DNA from: Rhodopirellula europaea 6C
GTDB taxonomy: Bacteria; Planctomycetota; Planctomycetia; Pirellulales; Pirellulaceae
Length of the DNA: 42,295 nt
Direction of reading: 5' to 3'
NCBI RefSeq assembly: GCF_000338295.1
Contig: NZ_ANMO01000095.1
Span: 1 to 42,295 of the forward strand
The notes beneath the pieces are model-generated. The model searched no databases and had not been told where the DNA came from. It worked only from the letters and a program-made list of their open reading frames with translations. How positions within the stretch are numbered: the first letter of the stretch is position 1; each line of letters starts with the position of its first letter. Below are positions 33,908-41,169 of the stretch, one piece after another. The position numbers and the translations under genes are program-made.

Positions 33908-33996
33908 GCTACTTGAGATCGAAGGGGACGGGGCATTGCGATTTCGATTGGCTCACGATTGCCCCGCTCCCTTTTGAGTGCCCCACGTCATTTCCG
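33899..33996 (+). other. Degenerate attC-like site K
   Basis: A clear stem, AAGGGGACGGGGCA with the complement of TGCCCCGCTCCCTT, lies between two genes as expected. The end boxes read CAGAATT and ATTTCC, so AAC/GTT is mutated on both sides, and the loop differs from the other sites. It may be a decayed site or another hairpin. Confidence 0.5.
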
Positions 33997-34003
33997 ATCG
34001 CCG

Positions 34004-34303
34004 ATGAACATCCAAATGAATGATCGACGCAAACTCATTCTCATTGCCGCTGCCAGCTTCGCTTGCGGTTTTATGGCGTGTGGTTTGTTCTGGAAGGGTT
34101 TGCCTCTGGCCGACCGTCACACCTTTCACGAGGTGACCGTTCAGTACACGGTCGACGATGGTCTCGGTGGCGTGTCGACGTTCAGTGACCTGGAGGTTGA
34201 GTCGGCCGTTCTCGGCTCGGACTATCTCATCATCGCGCACGTTGACGGGCAAGTCGAAGTCATCCCCATCGAGCGAGTCGTCCGCTTCAGCTGCCAGCCC
34301 TGA
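34004..34303 (+). CDS. Small membrane-anchored hypothetical protein (last + strand cassette gene)
   Basis: From the ATG at 34004 the 99-residue protein has one N-terminal membrane segment (KLILIAAASFACGFMACGLFW), possibly a signal anchor, and a short exported beta-rich domain (VTVQYTVDDGLGGVSTFSDLEVESAVLGSDYLIIAHVDGQVEVIPI). Family not recognised. It is the last gene of the + strand series. Confidence 0.72.
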   Translation: MNIQMNDRRKLILIAAASFACGFMACGLFWKGLPLADRHTFHEVTVQYTVDDGLGGVSTFSDLEVESAVLGSDYLIIAHVDGQVEVIPIERVVRFSCQP

Positions 34304-34560
34304 CAGGGCCGAGATAGAGAACCTCGCCCGACAATCGGCAACCATCTCATTGCCGGCACACATGGGTTCACCGTGATGCGGTGGGTCTTGAATCAATGCT
34401 TGCTCCCAGGACGCTGAATCGCTGCGTCCTGCCAGGGAAGGTGCTATCCTCTTCGCTTGAAGGGCGTTTTGTGTTTCAAGCCGTTGGGCAAAATCAAAAG
34501 GGGCGGCGTTGCCTGAGTGTTTCCATCTGTCCGTTTATGAAACCGTCCCCTTTCATAGCT
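34304..34560. other. Gene-free stretch with two hairpins
   Basis: CAGGACGC...GCGTCCTG (about 34409-34434) and GCTTGAA...TTCAAGC (about 34457-34482) form stable stems without T-runs, and TATGAAA...TTTCATA (about 34534-34557) forms a third. No attC-like boxes are associated with them and no gene is supported. Confidence 0.5.
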
Positions 34561-34651
34561 CCGACACCATCCACCCGGCGGCGACGAAAGACCGCCCATT
34601 TTAAAACGCCCGACTTCGCCGGGTGCATGGATGGTTACACTGACGTTACCA
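34561..34651 (-). other. attC-like recombination site L, reversed (91 bp)
   Basis: Read on the minus strand it starts with TGGTAAC (34651-34645) and ends with GTGTCGG (34567-34561), 91 bases as in the others. The stem is ACCATCCA..CACCCGGCG with the complement of its partner. The loop, TCGGGCGTTTTAAAATGG, followed by TCTTTCGTCG, matches site A in the opposite orientation. The stop of the DUF262 gene lies in the TGGTAAC box. Confidence 0.75.
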
Positions 34652-36289
34652 ACCAGTTAGTTGAGAAACGCGAGCATCAATTGTCAGGGAACGTTCTTCA
34701 ATAAATGTCTGGTAGTCGTCTGCCAATGCGGCTTTGAATGCGGCGTCGGAAATCAAGTTGGACGCAAGCCATTGCTCAAGATTGGCCCCCGCCGCTGCTT
34801 GAACGTCTTTAAGATAATCGGACGGTGGACGATTAGTGATTTGTTTGTTGCTGACGGATGTCAGCATGACGATATTTGCCAAGCAGTTCGACAAGCTAGC
34901 CGATACACCAACCGATTTCAAATAGTCACGTGGGAAGAAGTGGTGGTATTCTTTTGAATTTGTCCATGCAAGTGATTTGGATACGTCGATTTGTTGTCCG
35001 ATCAGTAGATCGACCGGTGCCTTATGGGCCAGAATAATGGCGAGCGTTTTCGCGTGGGCGTTATCAGCACGAAATACCTTCTGCTGCCAGATTTTGTAAT
35101 TTGGTCTGTAGGCAACCACGGCCATTTCAGCCGTATTGCCCGCCACAAATTCAGCAACTGCTTCCTTGTCGCGAGACATGTTTCCGGTGTTCCATCCTGA
35201 GAAGTACCCGCTGACCGCCGAACGCCAGAACCAAGTCGCGATTGCCGCATATTGTGCAGCAGTGGGCTTGGGACATTTGCGAAACAGTTCAGCCAGTACG
35301 ACAACTTGGTTTGCGTAGGGAACCACAGAATCGCCCGGTATGCAGATCTGCGTTACGAGAAAATCTACCGCCTTTTCAAACGCGGCCTGCGAGTCGTCCA
35401 TTGCCGCTTTCAGCAAATCTGCGTCGTAGTTGCGAAGCGCGTCGATGCTTTCGACGGAGAATCCGCCGCCAGCAGCGGCGGACATTACGCGCAGAACTAC
35501 TTTGCGATCGATGCCACCAAAATTCTTTGCAGTGAGAACGGCAAGAACGTCGTCGATAGAGTCAATCAGGTCAAACTCTTGGCTCCACGTTGCAGCTCGC
35601 ATGAGGTCAACGATCGTCAATCTTGTACCGGTACTATTGATGCGTTCGAAGATGGGCGCCACGTCTTGGATAGACATATCACCCAACGTGACGGTGGCGA
35701 CCTTGTAGTCCTTGAAGCGATTAAACAGCGAATCTGCGTTCTCCTTGAGAGCATCTTTGTCCGGTGCGCTTAGCGAGTCGAGAGTTGCGCAATACTTGTA
35801 GAACGCGGCACCATCGGCCAACTTGTTCATTCGGACAAAATGTTGCGGCGGATCATCCAGTGAATCGAGTTGAACGAGATCACGATGGCGAAGATCGTAT
35901 GCGATGTTCCAAACGCTGTTTGGATCGTCCCCATGCCAGTGCAATGCACCGCAAATCGTTGACAAACGCTGTTGACCATCAAGCAGATAGTTGACTGGAT
36001 AGTCCGGCTTCGGGAGTTGGATTTCCAAATCCGCAATACAGTTCTCACTGCGCAACTCTTGGCGACTCTGCCAAAGTAGCAAGCTTCCAATTGGATAGTT
36101 CAGTGCAACGGAGTCGAGGAGATCAAGAATCTGCTGACGCTTCCATACCAAATCGCGTTGGAACTTTGGCAATAGGATGTCACCTATGAGGACGCGGCGA
36201 GCCAAGTCGTCTATTCGGTCAACACTGGGCTGCGGATCCTTTGGCGGAGGCGCTTCGGGGCCGGACTGTATCTGAGGCTTCTTAGCCAT
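34646..36289 (-). CDS. DUF262 (GmrS/ParB-like) protein with C-terminal HNH-like region
   Basis: The 547-residue protein belongs to the DUF262 group. PKFQRDLVWKRQQILDLLDSVALNYPIGSLLLW (about 41-73) and YLLDGQQRLSTI (101-112) are the signature ParB-like nucleotide-binding motifs. Near the C-terminus EYHHFFPRDYL...LANIVMLTSVSNKQI recalls the HNH-type DUF1524 region. Relatives include the GmrSD type IV restriction enzyme and other single-gene anti-phage nucleases, so a defence role is likely but not shown. It is on the opposite strand to the cassette genes, and its stop codon lies in the reversed attC-like site L, so it may be a reversed cassette. Confidence 0.9.
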   Translation of the reverse strand: MAKKPQIQSGPEAPPPKDPQPSVDRIDDLARRVLIGDILLPKFQRDLVWKRQQILDLLDSVALNYPIGSLLLWQSRQELRSENCIADLEIQLPKPDYPVNYLLDGQQRLSTICGALHWHGDDPNSVWNIAYDLRHRDLVQLDSLDDPPQHFVRMNKLADGAAFYKYCATLDSLSAPDKDALKENADSLFNRFKDYKVATVTLGDMSIQDVAPIFERINSTGTRLTIVDLMRAATWSQEFDLIDSIDDVLAVLTAKNFGGIDRKVVLRVMSAAAGGGFSVESIDALRNYDADLLKAAMDDSQAAFEKAVDFLVTQICIPGDSVVPYANQVVVLAELFRKCPKPTAAQYAAIATWFWRSAVSGYFSGWNTGNMSRDKEAVAEFVAGNTAEMAVVAYRPNYKIWQQKVFRADNAHAKTLAIILAHKAPVDLLIGQQIDVSKSLAWTNSKEYHHFFPRDYLKSVGVSASLSNCLANIVMLTSVSNKQITNRPPSDYLKDVQAAAGANLEQWLASNLISDAAFKAALADDYQTFIEERSLTIDARVSQLTGW

Positions 36290-36858
36290 GCAAATGTATC
36301 ACTCCATTGGTGCGGTATAGCTATAGATCCAACCCTACTCAGCAGGGTGACATTCGGGAAATCGCGGAATGCCACGTAAGTGATTTGGGACGATTGACCA
36401 GCATCACTTGAGTTGCTGGAGAGCCATCGTACCGCTCCCACGCAGCGGGGGCAATGTTCCGCTGGAGGCGGTTGAATTAATCGAGGGAGGCACCTGCCCT
36501 TTCGAATTCATGCGGCGATTGATCGGGCTGTTCCTGCTCATGGCCCCGCGTTCGCCACGGTGGGGATCGTCGAACAAAAGTACCAAACGCATCCAAGGTC
36601 TCTTTGATGCACTATCTAGGGTTCTCTCAAAGGGTCACGGCATCAGGTAAAAAACCGGCTTGCTCGAGCGCGGCCGACACGTGTTCGGGCGGTGCCTTTT
36701 GGCGTTGGCCCTCTTTGACACCCTGGTCTCAGATCACCTTTTTGCGTGTGGTCTCACTGGCCAGTGATTCACGTGGCATACCGGCTCGGCGAACTCGTCG
36801 CCGACCGTCGGTCGGGATGCCGCCGTCACCCATCGACACAGCCAAACGACCGCAACGT

Positions 36859-36912
36859 GCGGTTGACGGACTCGAAGCCGCTCCCGCCAACCCGGAATAC
36901 ACGCTTCCTGAG
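36859..36912 (+). pseudogene. 3' remnant of a DUF1571-like gene
   Basis: Eighteen codons read AVDGLEAAPANPEYTLPE and align without gaps with the last 18 residues of the DUF1571 protein at 21456-22442 (ALTDLDFDPTNPDYTFPE). The stop codon is replaced by TGG and repeat R1 follows immediately, whereas after the intact gene R1 begins 33 bases further on. This suggests an old duplication of a gene end plus R1, with loss of the rest. Confidence 0.6.
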
Positions 36913-37049
36913 TGGATGAATTTGGCCTTTGGCCAAAGCACGCTGGTGGCGCGGCACAAGACCAGGGGCGTTGCCCGCTGGCTATGTTGAGCTTGGCCTT
37001 TGGCCAAGGTGGAGGACTACTAGCCAACGGCCAGTTTCATCGAAGGCAG
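36911..37049. repeat. Dispersed repeat R1, copy 2
   Basis: 139 bases closely matching 22476-22611 in the same orientation, with the same set of TGGCC-N3-GGCCA palindromes. This copy is not followed by R2. Confidence 0.93.
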
Positions 37050-37196
37050 GGGGCACCGCCACCGATCTCTACCGCTCAAAAACAAAGGGCAACGCGAGTG
37101 ATTCAAGTGCTTCTGTAGAAATCCGTCAAAAACGTTGGCAGCTCTAAGAGAGCCCTAAGAGACAGATTTGCCTGCAGTAAACGCAGAAGACAGTCA

Positions 37197-37219
37197 GAGC
37201 CTGCAAAGGGGGCAGGCTC
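37197..37219. terminator. Hairpin, possible terminator
   Basis: GAGCCTGC (37197-37204) and GCAGGCTC (37212-37219) form a perfect 8-bp stem with a 7-base loop. No T-run follows on either strand, and it is almost 400 bases downstream of tmk, so a terminator role is only possible. Confidence 0.4.
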
Positions 37220-37610
37220 CTATGAGTTCTCGTTGATGCTTGCAATCCGGTCTCAGCTCACCTGGGGACCGAGCCATCTCGAGCCGACGAAGCGGGCGGA
37301 CTGCATCACGCTCTGAACCGTGAAAGCATGCGAGCGAAAATTTTGTGAGCAGCGTTGCGGTTGACGTGGACAGTGGTGGGCGATTTCGCGGTTGGCTGGA
37401 AGGTTGGATTGGCTTGCATGCTGCCGTGATAACCGGGCCTAACGGCCTGCGGCTGAAGTGAACGTGGTTTTGTGAGCCGGCCTCTTCGGCGCATTTAGAA
37501 ACAGCATGCAAGATGCTAGCCACATTCTGAATCGTTCCGTCGCCCGGCGGCTGCCATTGCAACGATCGATGCCGTTCAGGTGTGCGGGAACGAGAGACCT
37601 ACAGGTCGAA

Positions 37611-38276
37611 TCAAAACAGCTCGATCGCTGCGATGGTTTCGGCGACTTCTTCGATCGTTCCTGATGCATCGATGACGTGCGTGTGACCACCGGCGTTGGG
37701 CAATTCGTCCAAGAAGGCTTGCCGAACTTTGGCCATGTAATCGACGCCTCGTGATTCCATGCGATCAGCTTCGCCACCGACTCGTTTCATCGAAATCTCA
37801 GCGGGTAGATCCAGCAACAGCGTCACGTCCGGCTGAACCCCGCCGCACGCGAGTCGTCCAAGTTGCCACAACGTCTGCGCGTCGACTTCCCCGCCGACGC
37901 TTTGATAGACCACGTTGGCCAAAAGGAAACGATCGCTGATCACCGTCACACCATCGGCGAGCGCCGATCGCAAGGTGGATTCGATCATCTCGCAGCGACT
38001 GGCCATGAACAGCATCGCCTCCGTTCGACGATGCATTTCCAAATCGCTGTCCAGCAACATCGCTCGTAGCTTCATGCCCAGATCGGTCGAACCGGGGTCT
38101 CGCACGCAGAGAACGTTGCGGCCTTCGGATCGTAGACGCTCAGCCAGAATTTCGATCTGGGATGATTTCCCAACACCGTCGATTCCATCCAGCGTGATCA
38201 ATCGGCCGGGATACGGGTGAGCGATCGGCGAAGGTGCCGTTTGGGGCATGTCTGTTTTGCCAGGATCGGGCGACAT
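37611..38276 (-). CDS. tmk: Thymidylate kinase
   Basis: The 221-residue enzyme phosphorylates dTMP to dTDP. From the ATG at 38276 the P-loop LDGIDGVGKSSQ is at about 29-40, RDPGSTDLG takes the place of the conserved REPGGT/DR segment, FMASRCEMIE and ISDRFLLANVVYQ match the family core, and the LID segment is GGEADRMESRG. The size is normal. The ATG overlaps the stop of the upstream gene (TGATG), showing translational coupling. The open frame up to 38348 is the out-of-frame end of that gene and is not used. Confidence 0.93.
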   Translation of the reverse strand: MSPDPGKTDMPQTAPSPIAHPYPGRLITLDGIDGVGKSSQIEILAERLRSEGRNVLCVRDPGSTDLGMKLRAMLLDSDLEMHRRTEAMLFMASRCEMIESTLRSALADGVTVISDRFLLANVVYQSVGGEVDAQTLWQLGRLACGGVQPDVTLLLDLPAEISMKRVGGEADRMESRGVDYMAKVRQAFLDELPNAGGHTHVIDASGTIEEVAETIAAIELF

Positions 38277-38851
38277 CAAAAGGTCCCCGTCGAATAGGCG
38301 TCGGGTTTGCCGATGACCGGCATGTGAGCGTATTCCGACACCAGCCAACCACCATGGGCTGCATTGGGGTCACCGCTCTTTTCGAACGTCAGCATCAGCC
38401 GTCGCGGGATCGACACGTTCTTGATCGATCCGCGTTTTTCGCTGACGGTTACCTTCACCGTCATGTCCACATTCGCTTGTGGCGGAACGGATCCCTGGAC
38501 CATTTTGATAGAACGAATGTTGCCCACCTTGGCGACTTCAAATTCGTAGCGTTGAAGTTCGTTTCCGGCTTGTGATTTGGTTTGGTCGGCACCAATCAGC
38601 TCCACCACATCGTCATACCGTTCCTCTTCGACGGCTTTGGCGACGTCGTAAATCAAAGTCTCGATCCGTTCCTCATCGGTCACCCAGTTTCCCGCGATGA
38701 CCCAAGCGACGGGAATCAACGCGGCACAAATCAATCCGGCGATGACCAACGCCTTTTTGCCGGTCTGCAACCAACTGTAGATCAATGCCGCGGCCAAAAC
38801 CCCCAGCATGATCGAAACCACGAGCGGTTGTTCAGCAAGGAGTTGAGTCAT
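38276..38851 (-). CDS. Membrane hypothetical protein coupled to tmk
   Basis: From the ATG at 38851 the 191-residue protein has two or three membrane segments near the N-terminus (LVVSIMLGVLAAALIYSWL, ALVIAGLICAALIPVAWVIAGNW). A soluble domain follows, with a helix (DEERIETLIYDVAKAVEEERYDDVVELIG) and a curved beta sheet (VGNIRSIKMVQGSVPPQANVDMTVKVTVSE...RLMLTFEKSG...GWLVSEY). The layout resembles NTF2-like envelope domains, but I cannot name it. It shares a one-base TGATG overlap with tmk and is divergent from the 39008 gene. Confidence 0.75.
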   Translation of the reverse strand: MTQLLAEQPLVVSIMLGVLAAALIYSWLQTGKKALVIAGLICAALIPVAWVIAGNWVTDEERIETLIYDVAKAVEEERYDDVVELIGADQTKSQAGNELQRYEFEVAKVGNIRSIKMVQGSVPPQANVDMTVKVTVSEKRGSIKNVSIPRRLMLTFEKSGDPNAAHGGWLVSEYAHMPVIGKPDAYSTGTF

Positions 38852-39007
38852 CGCAATTGCCAGAAAAGAGGAGGAGAGCGGTCTGGTTGCGTTTCGCTGG
38901 GGTCTCCCAAGGAACCGCGATTCGATACGATAACCGCATTCGATCTCAGCGCCGCGTGGGTCGCTTTCATCCAATCGGTCATCCCGTTCATTTTAGCCAC
39001 TTGTTCC

Positions 39008-40393
39008 ATGAAACGTGTTTCGTTGCCAGTCGTCTCAGCCCAGGATTACCGCGGCGCTGTCGAAGGCGAATTGTGGGAGTTGAGACCTGCCGCGGTGGCG
39101 GGGTCGTTCTCGGCTCGTTCACAACCTGTCAATGGTTCGCCCGAGGCGATCGCGAAACTGGCTGAGAGCATGCTGCAGACGCCGGTGGATTTCCCAACCG
39201 TCGTCGAAGCCATCGTCCCCGGTGACCATGTGGCTTTGGCGGTTGATCCCAACGTGCCGCGAGTCTCGGACGTCTTGCAAGGCGTGCTTTCGATGCTGGC
39301 CAAGGCCAACGCGGGGAAGGTCAGCGTGGTGCTGTGGCATGAAGCCGACGAATCTTTGGCATCGCAACTACAAGAAGAACTCGAGGCGGTGCAGAACGGC
39401 CAGGAAACGCTGAAGCCAATGAAGGTGGAAGTCGTTCGCCATGAACCGCATCGCCGCGAAAGCCTGCGTTACATCGTTGCCGACGAAAACGCCGAAGCGG
39501 TCTATTTAGCAAAGGACTTGGTCGACGCTGATTTCACGTTGCCGATCCTTTCGGCCCGAGCTCGCGATGCGATCAATAACGTTGATCCAACTGGAATCTT
39601 CCCGCTGTTCGCCGATGCCGCGACCCAGCACCGCTATCAAACAGGTGCGACAACCGAACCATCCGAAGCGTCTTGGTTGTTGGGTGTGCAAGTCATGATG
39701 CTGGTTTCTGCGGATGCCGCGGGCGAACTTGGTCGATTGATCGCGGGAACGCCCGATGCCTTGCGTCACGAGTTGACCAACTTGTACGCCAGTGGCGAAA
39801 CGGCCGACCAAGAATCTTGGGACAGCGAAGAATCCGCGAGCACTTCATCCGCGATCAGCGAGACCGTACCGACCGCTGAAATGGTTGTCGCCGCTCTGGA
39901 CGGAGATGAAACCTCGCAGACTTGGGCGAACCTGGCACGCGCCGCGATCGCTGCTGGACGTCACGTCACGCCGGGCGGAACGATCGTCATTTGGTCTCAG
40001 GTCAACACTTCCCCCAGCCCAGTTTGGTTACGAGAACTTGGGCAGCCACCGATCGGGATCGAGTCAAACGAGGAGGAAGTGGAATCCGATGATGCGGATC
40101 CGCGACCAAACGCGTCAGACGATTTGGACCAAGACACAGCGTTCAAGAACTGGGATGCAGCAACGCCCTTGGCACGTCAGTGGAATCAATTGATCGCCGA
40201 TGGACACGTGCTGCTGCACTGCCAACTAGACGACGACGTGGTCGAGTCACTTGGGATGGGTGTAATTCACTCGATCGAAGAACTTCGGACTCTCGGAACG
40301 CGTCTCAGCGGTGCTGGGGTTTTGCGAGCGGCGCACTACCACACCGAATCCATCGTCGCCTTCTCCATGACCGATGAGGAGGTCGAACCATGA
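39008..40393 (+). CDS. LarA-N-like (lactate-racemase-type) hypothetical protein
   Basis: From the ATG at 39008 the 461-residue protein has a region (about 55-170: FPTVVEAIVPGDHVALAVDPNVPRVSDVLQGVLSML...KVSVVLWHEADE) resembling the N-terminal domain of the nickel-pincer lactate racemase LarA and related DUF2088 proteins. A second alpha/beta domain (MVVAALDGDETSQTWANLARAAIAAGRHVTPGGTIVIWSQV) may match the LarA C-terminal part. The His pair and Lys needed for the pincer cofactor are not clearly placed, so lactate racemase activity is doubtful. A long acidic insert is present. The frame is open to 38582, but that overlaps the divergent gene. Its stop overlaps the next ATG (ATGA). Confidence 0.68.
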   Translation: MKRVSLPVVSAQDYRGAVEGELWELRPAAVAGSFSARSQPVNGSPEAIAKLAESMLQTPVDFPTVVEAIVPGDHVALAVDPNVPRVSDVLQGVLSMLAKANAGKVSVVLWHEADESLASQLQEELEAVQNGQETLKPMKVEVVRHEPHRRESLRYIVADENAEAVYLAKDLVDADFTLPILSARARDAINNVDPTGIFPLFADAATQHRYQTGATTEPSEASWLLGVQVMMLVSADAAGELGRLIAGTPDALRHELTNLYASGETADQESWDSEESASTSSAISETVPTAEMVVAALDGDETSQTWANLARAAIAAGRHVTPGGTIVIWSQVNTSPSPVWLRELGQPPIGIESNEEEVESDDADPRPNASDDLDQDTAFKNWDAATPLARQWNQLIADGHVLLHCQLDDDVVESLGMGVIHSIEELRTLGTRLSGAGVLRAAHYHTESIVAFSMTDEEVEP

Positions 40394-41169
40394 AGAAAAA
40401 ACCCAGCGCAGCAACCGTCAAGAAATCTGCGAAGAAGTCCGCTTCGCGAAAATCGGCGAAGAAGTCTTCTCGCAAATCAACTCGCGCGTCTCATCCCGCG
40501 GCACACCCGACAAGCAAGATCAGCGTCGGAAAATTACACACCAAGAAACCGAAGAAATCAGCGGAGAAGAAGGCCAAGAAATCCGCTGTCAAAAGTGTTC
40601 GCAAGAAGAGCACCGCGTCGCCAAAGCGTTCTCAAGAACCGATTGAAAAGGCGTTTCGGTATTGTCCATCGTGCCAAACACCCAACGACAATCCCGGCGA
40701 GATCCCGTTTCGATGCGATGAATGCGGTTTCGCATTCTTCTTTGGCCCCGTTGCTGCCGTTGGTGGATTGATTGTCAACGAAGACCAAGAATTGCTGCTC
40801 GTCCGCCGGGCGCGCGATCCTGGCAAAGGCCAATGGGGATTGCCTGGTGGCTTCGTCGATCGAGGCGAGTCCATCGAAGAGGCGCTGCGTCGTGAAGTCA
40901 CCGAAGAAACCCAGCTCAAAGTGACTGAACTGTCGCTGTTGACCACTGGACCGAACAATTACACCTACGCTGGCGTGACCGCTGACGTGATTGATTTGTT
41001 CTTTGTTTGCAAAGTGCCCACGAATTCAAAGATTGAATTGGAACCAAGCGAACTGAGTGAGTTCAAATGGTGCGTTCCAACCAAACGCGAACTGAATAAC
41101 ATGGCATTTCCATCCAATCGAATCGCGGTGGAACAATGGCTTCAACAACGAAAGAAGACCTCCAAATGA
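40390..41169 (+). CDS. NUDIX hydrolase with zinc ribbon and histone-H1-like N-terminal tail
   Basis: The 259-residue protein has three parts. Residues 1-85 are a Lys/Ser/Ala/Arg tail of KKSAKKSASRKSAKKSSRK type, as in histone H1 and Hc1 proteins. Residues 90-115 form a four-cysteine zinc ribbon (Cys 92, 95, 109, 112). Residues 118-255 are a NUDIX fold with an intact box: Gly154, Glu160, Arg168-Glu169 and Glu172-Glu173 in GGFVDRGESIEEALRREV. The ribbon plus fold resembles NudC-like and zinc-ribbon NUDIX enzymes that cleave nucleoside diphosphate derivatives such as NADH or ADP-ribose; the substrate is unknown. The tail could place it on nucleic acid (inference). ATGA overlaps link it to both neighbours. 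Confidence 0.9.
   Translation: MKKKPSAATVKKSAKKSASRKSAKKSSRKSTRASHPAAHPTSKISVGKLHTKKPKKSAEKKAKKSAVKSVRKKSTASPKRSQEPIEKAFRYCPSCQTPNDNPGEIPFRCDECGFAFFFGPVAAVGGLIVNEDQELLLVRRARDPGKGQWGLPGGFVDRGESIEEALRREVTEETQLKVTELSLLTTGPNNYTYAGVTADVIDLFFVCKVPTNSKIELEPSELSEFKWCVPTKRELNNMAFPSNRIAVEQWLQQRKKTSK

Larger units (their letters stand above)
36290..37610. other. Gene-poor repeat-rich region (1.3 kb)
   Basis: No intact gene is supported between the DUF262 start and the tmk stop. It holds the promoter side of the DUF262 gene (about 36290-36400), unrecognised sequence (36408-36800), the DUF1571-like remnant (36859-36912), repeat R1 copy 2 (36911-37049), a hairpin (37197-37219), and a stretch (37340-37440) that on the minus strand reads ANPTFQPTAKSP, a phrase found in many repeat-derived spurious proteins. 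Confidence 0.6.

Noticed and set aside
36408-36990. Open frames upstream of R1 copy 2 considered as genes
   Set aside because: No ribosome binding sites, no recognisable domain, and they run into the repeat.
37437-37443. GCCTAAC box followed by GGCCTGCGGCTGAAGTG, like an attC arm
   Set aside because: I could not find a pairing second arm with a terminal box within about 150 bases on either side.
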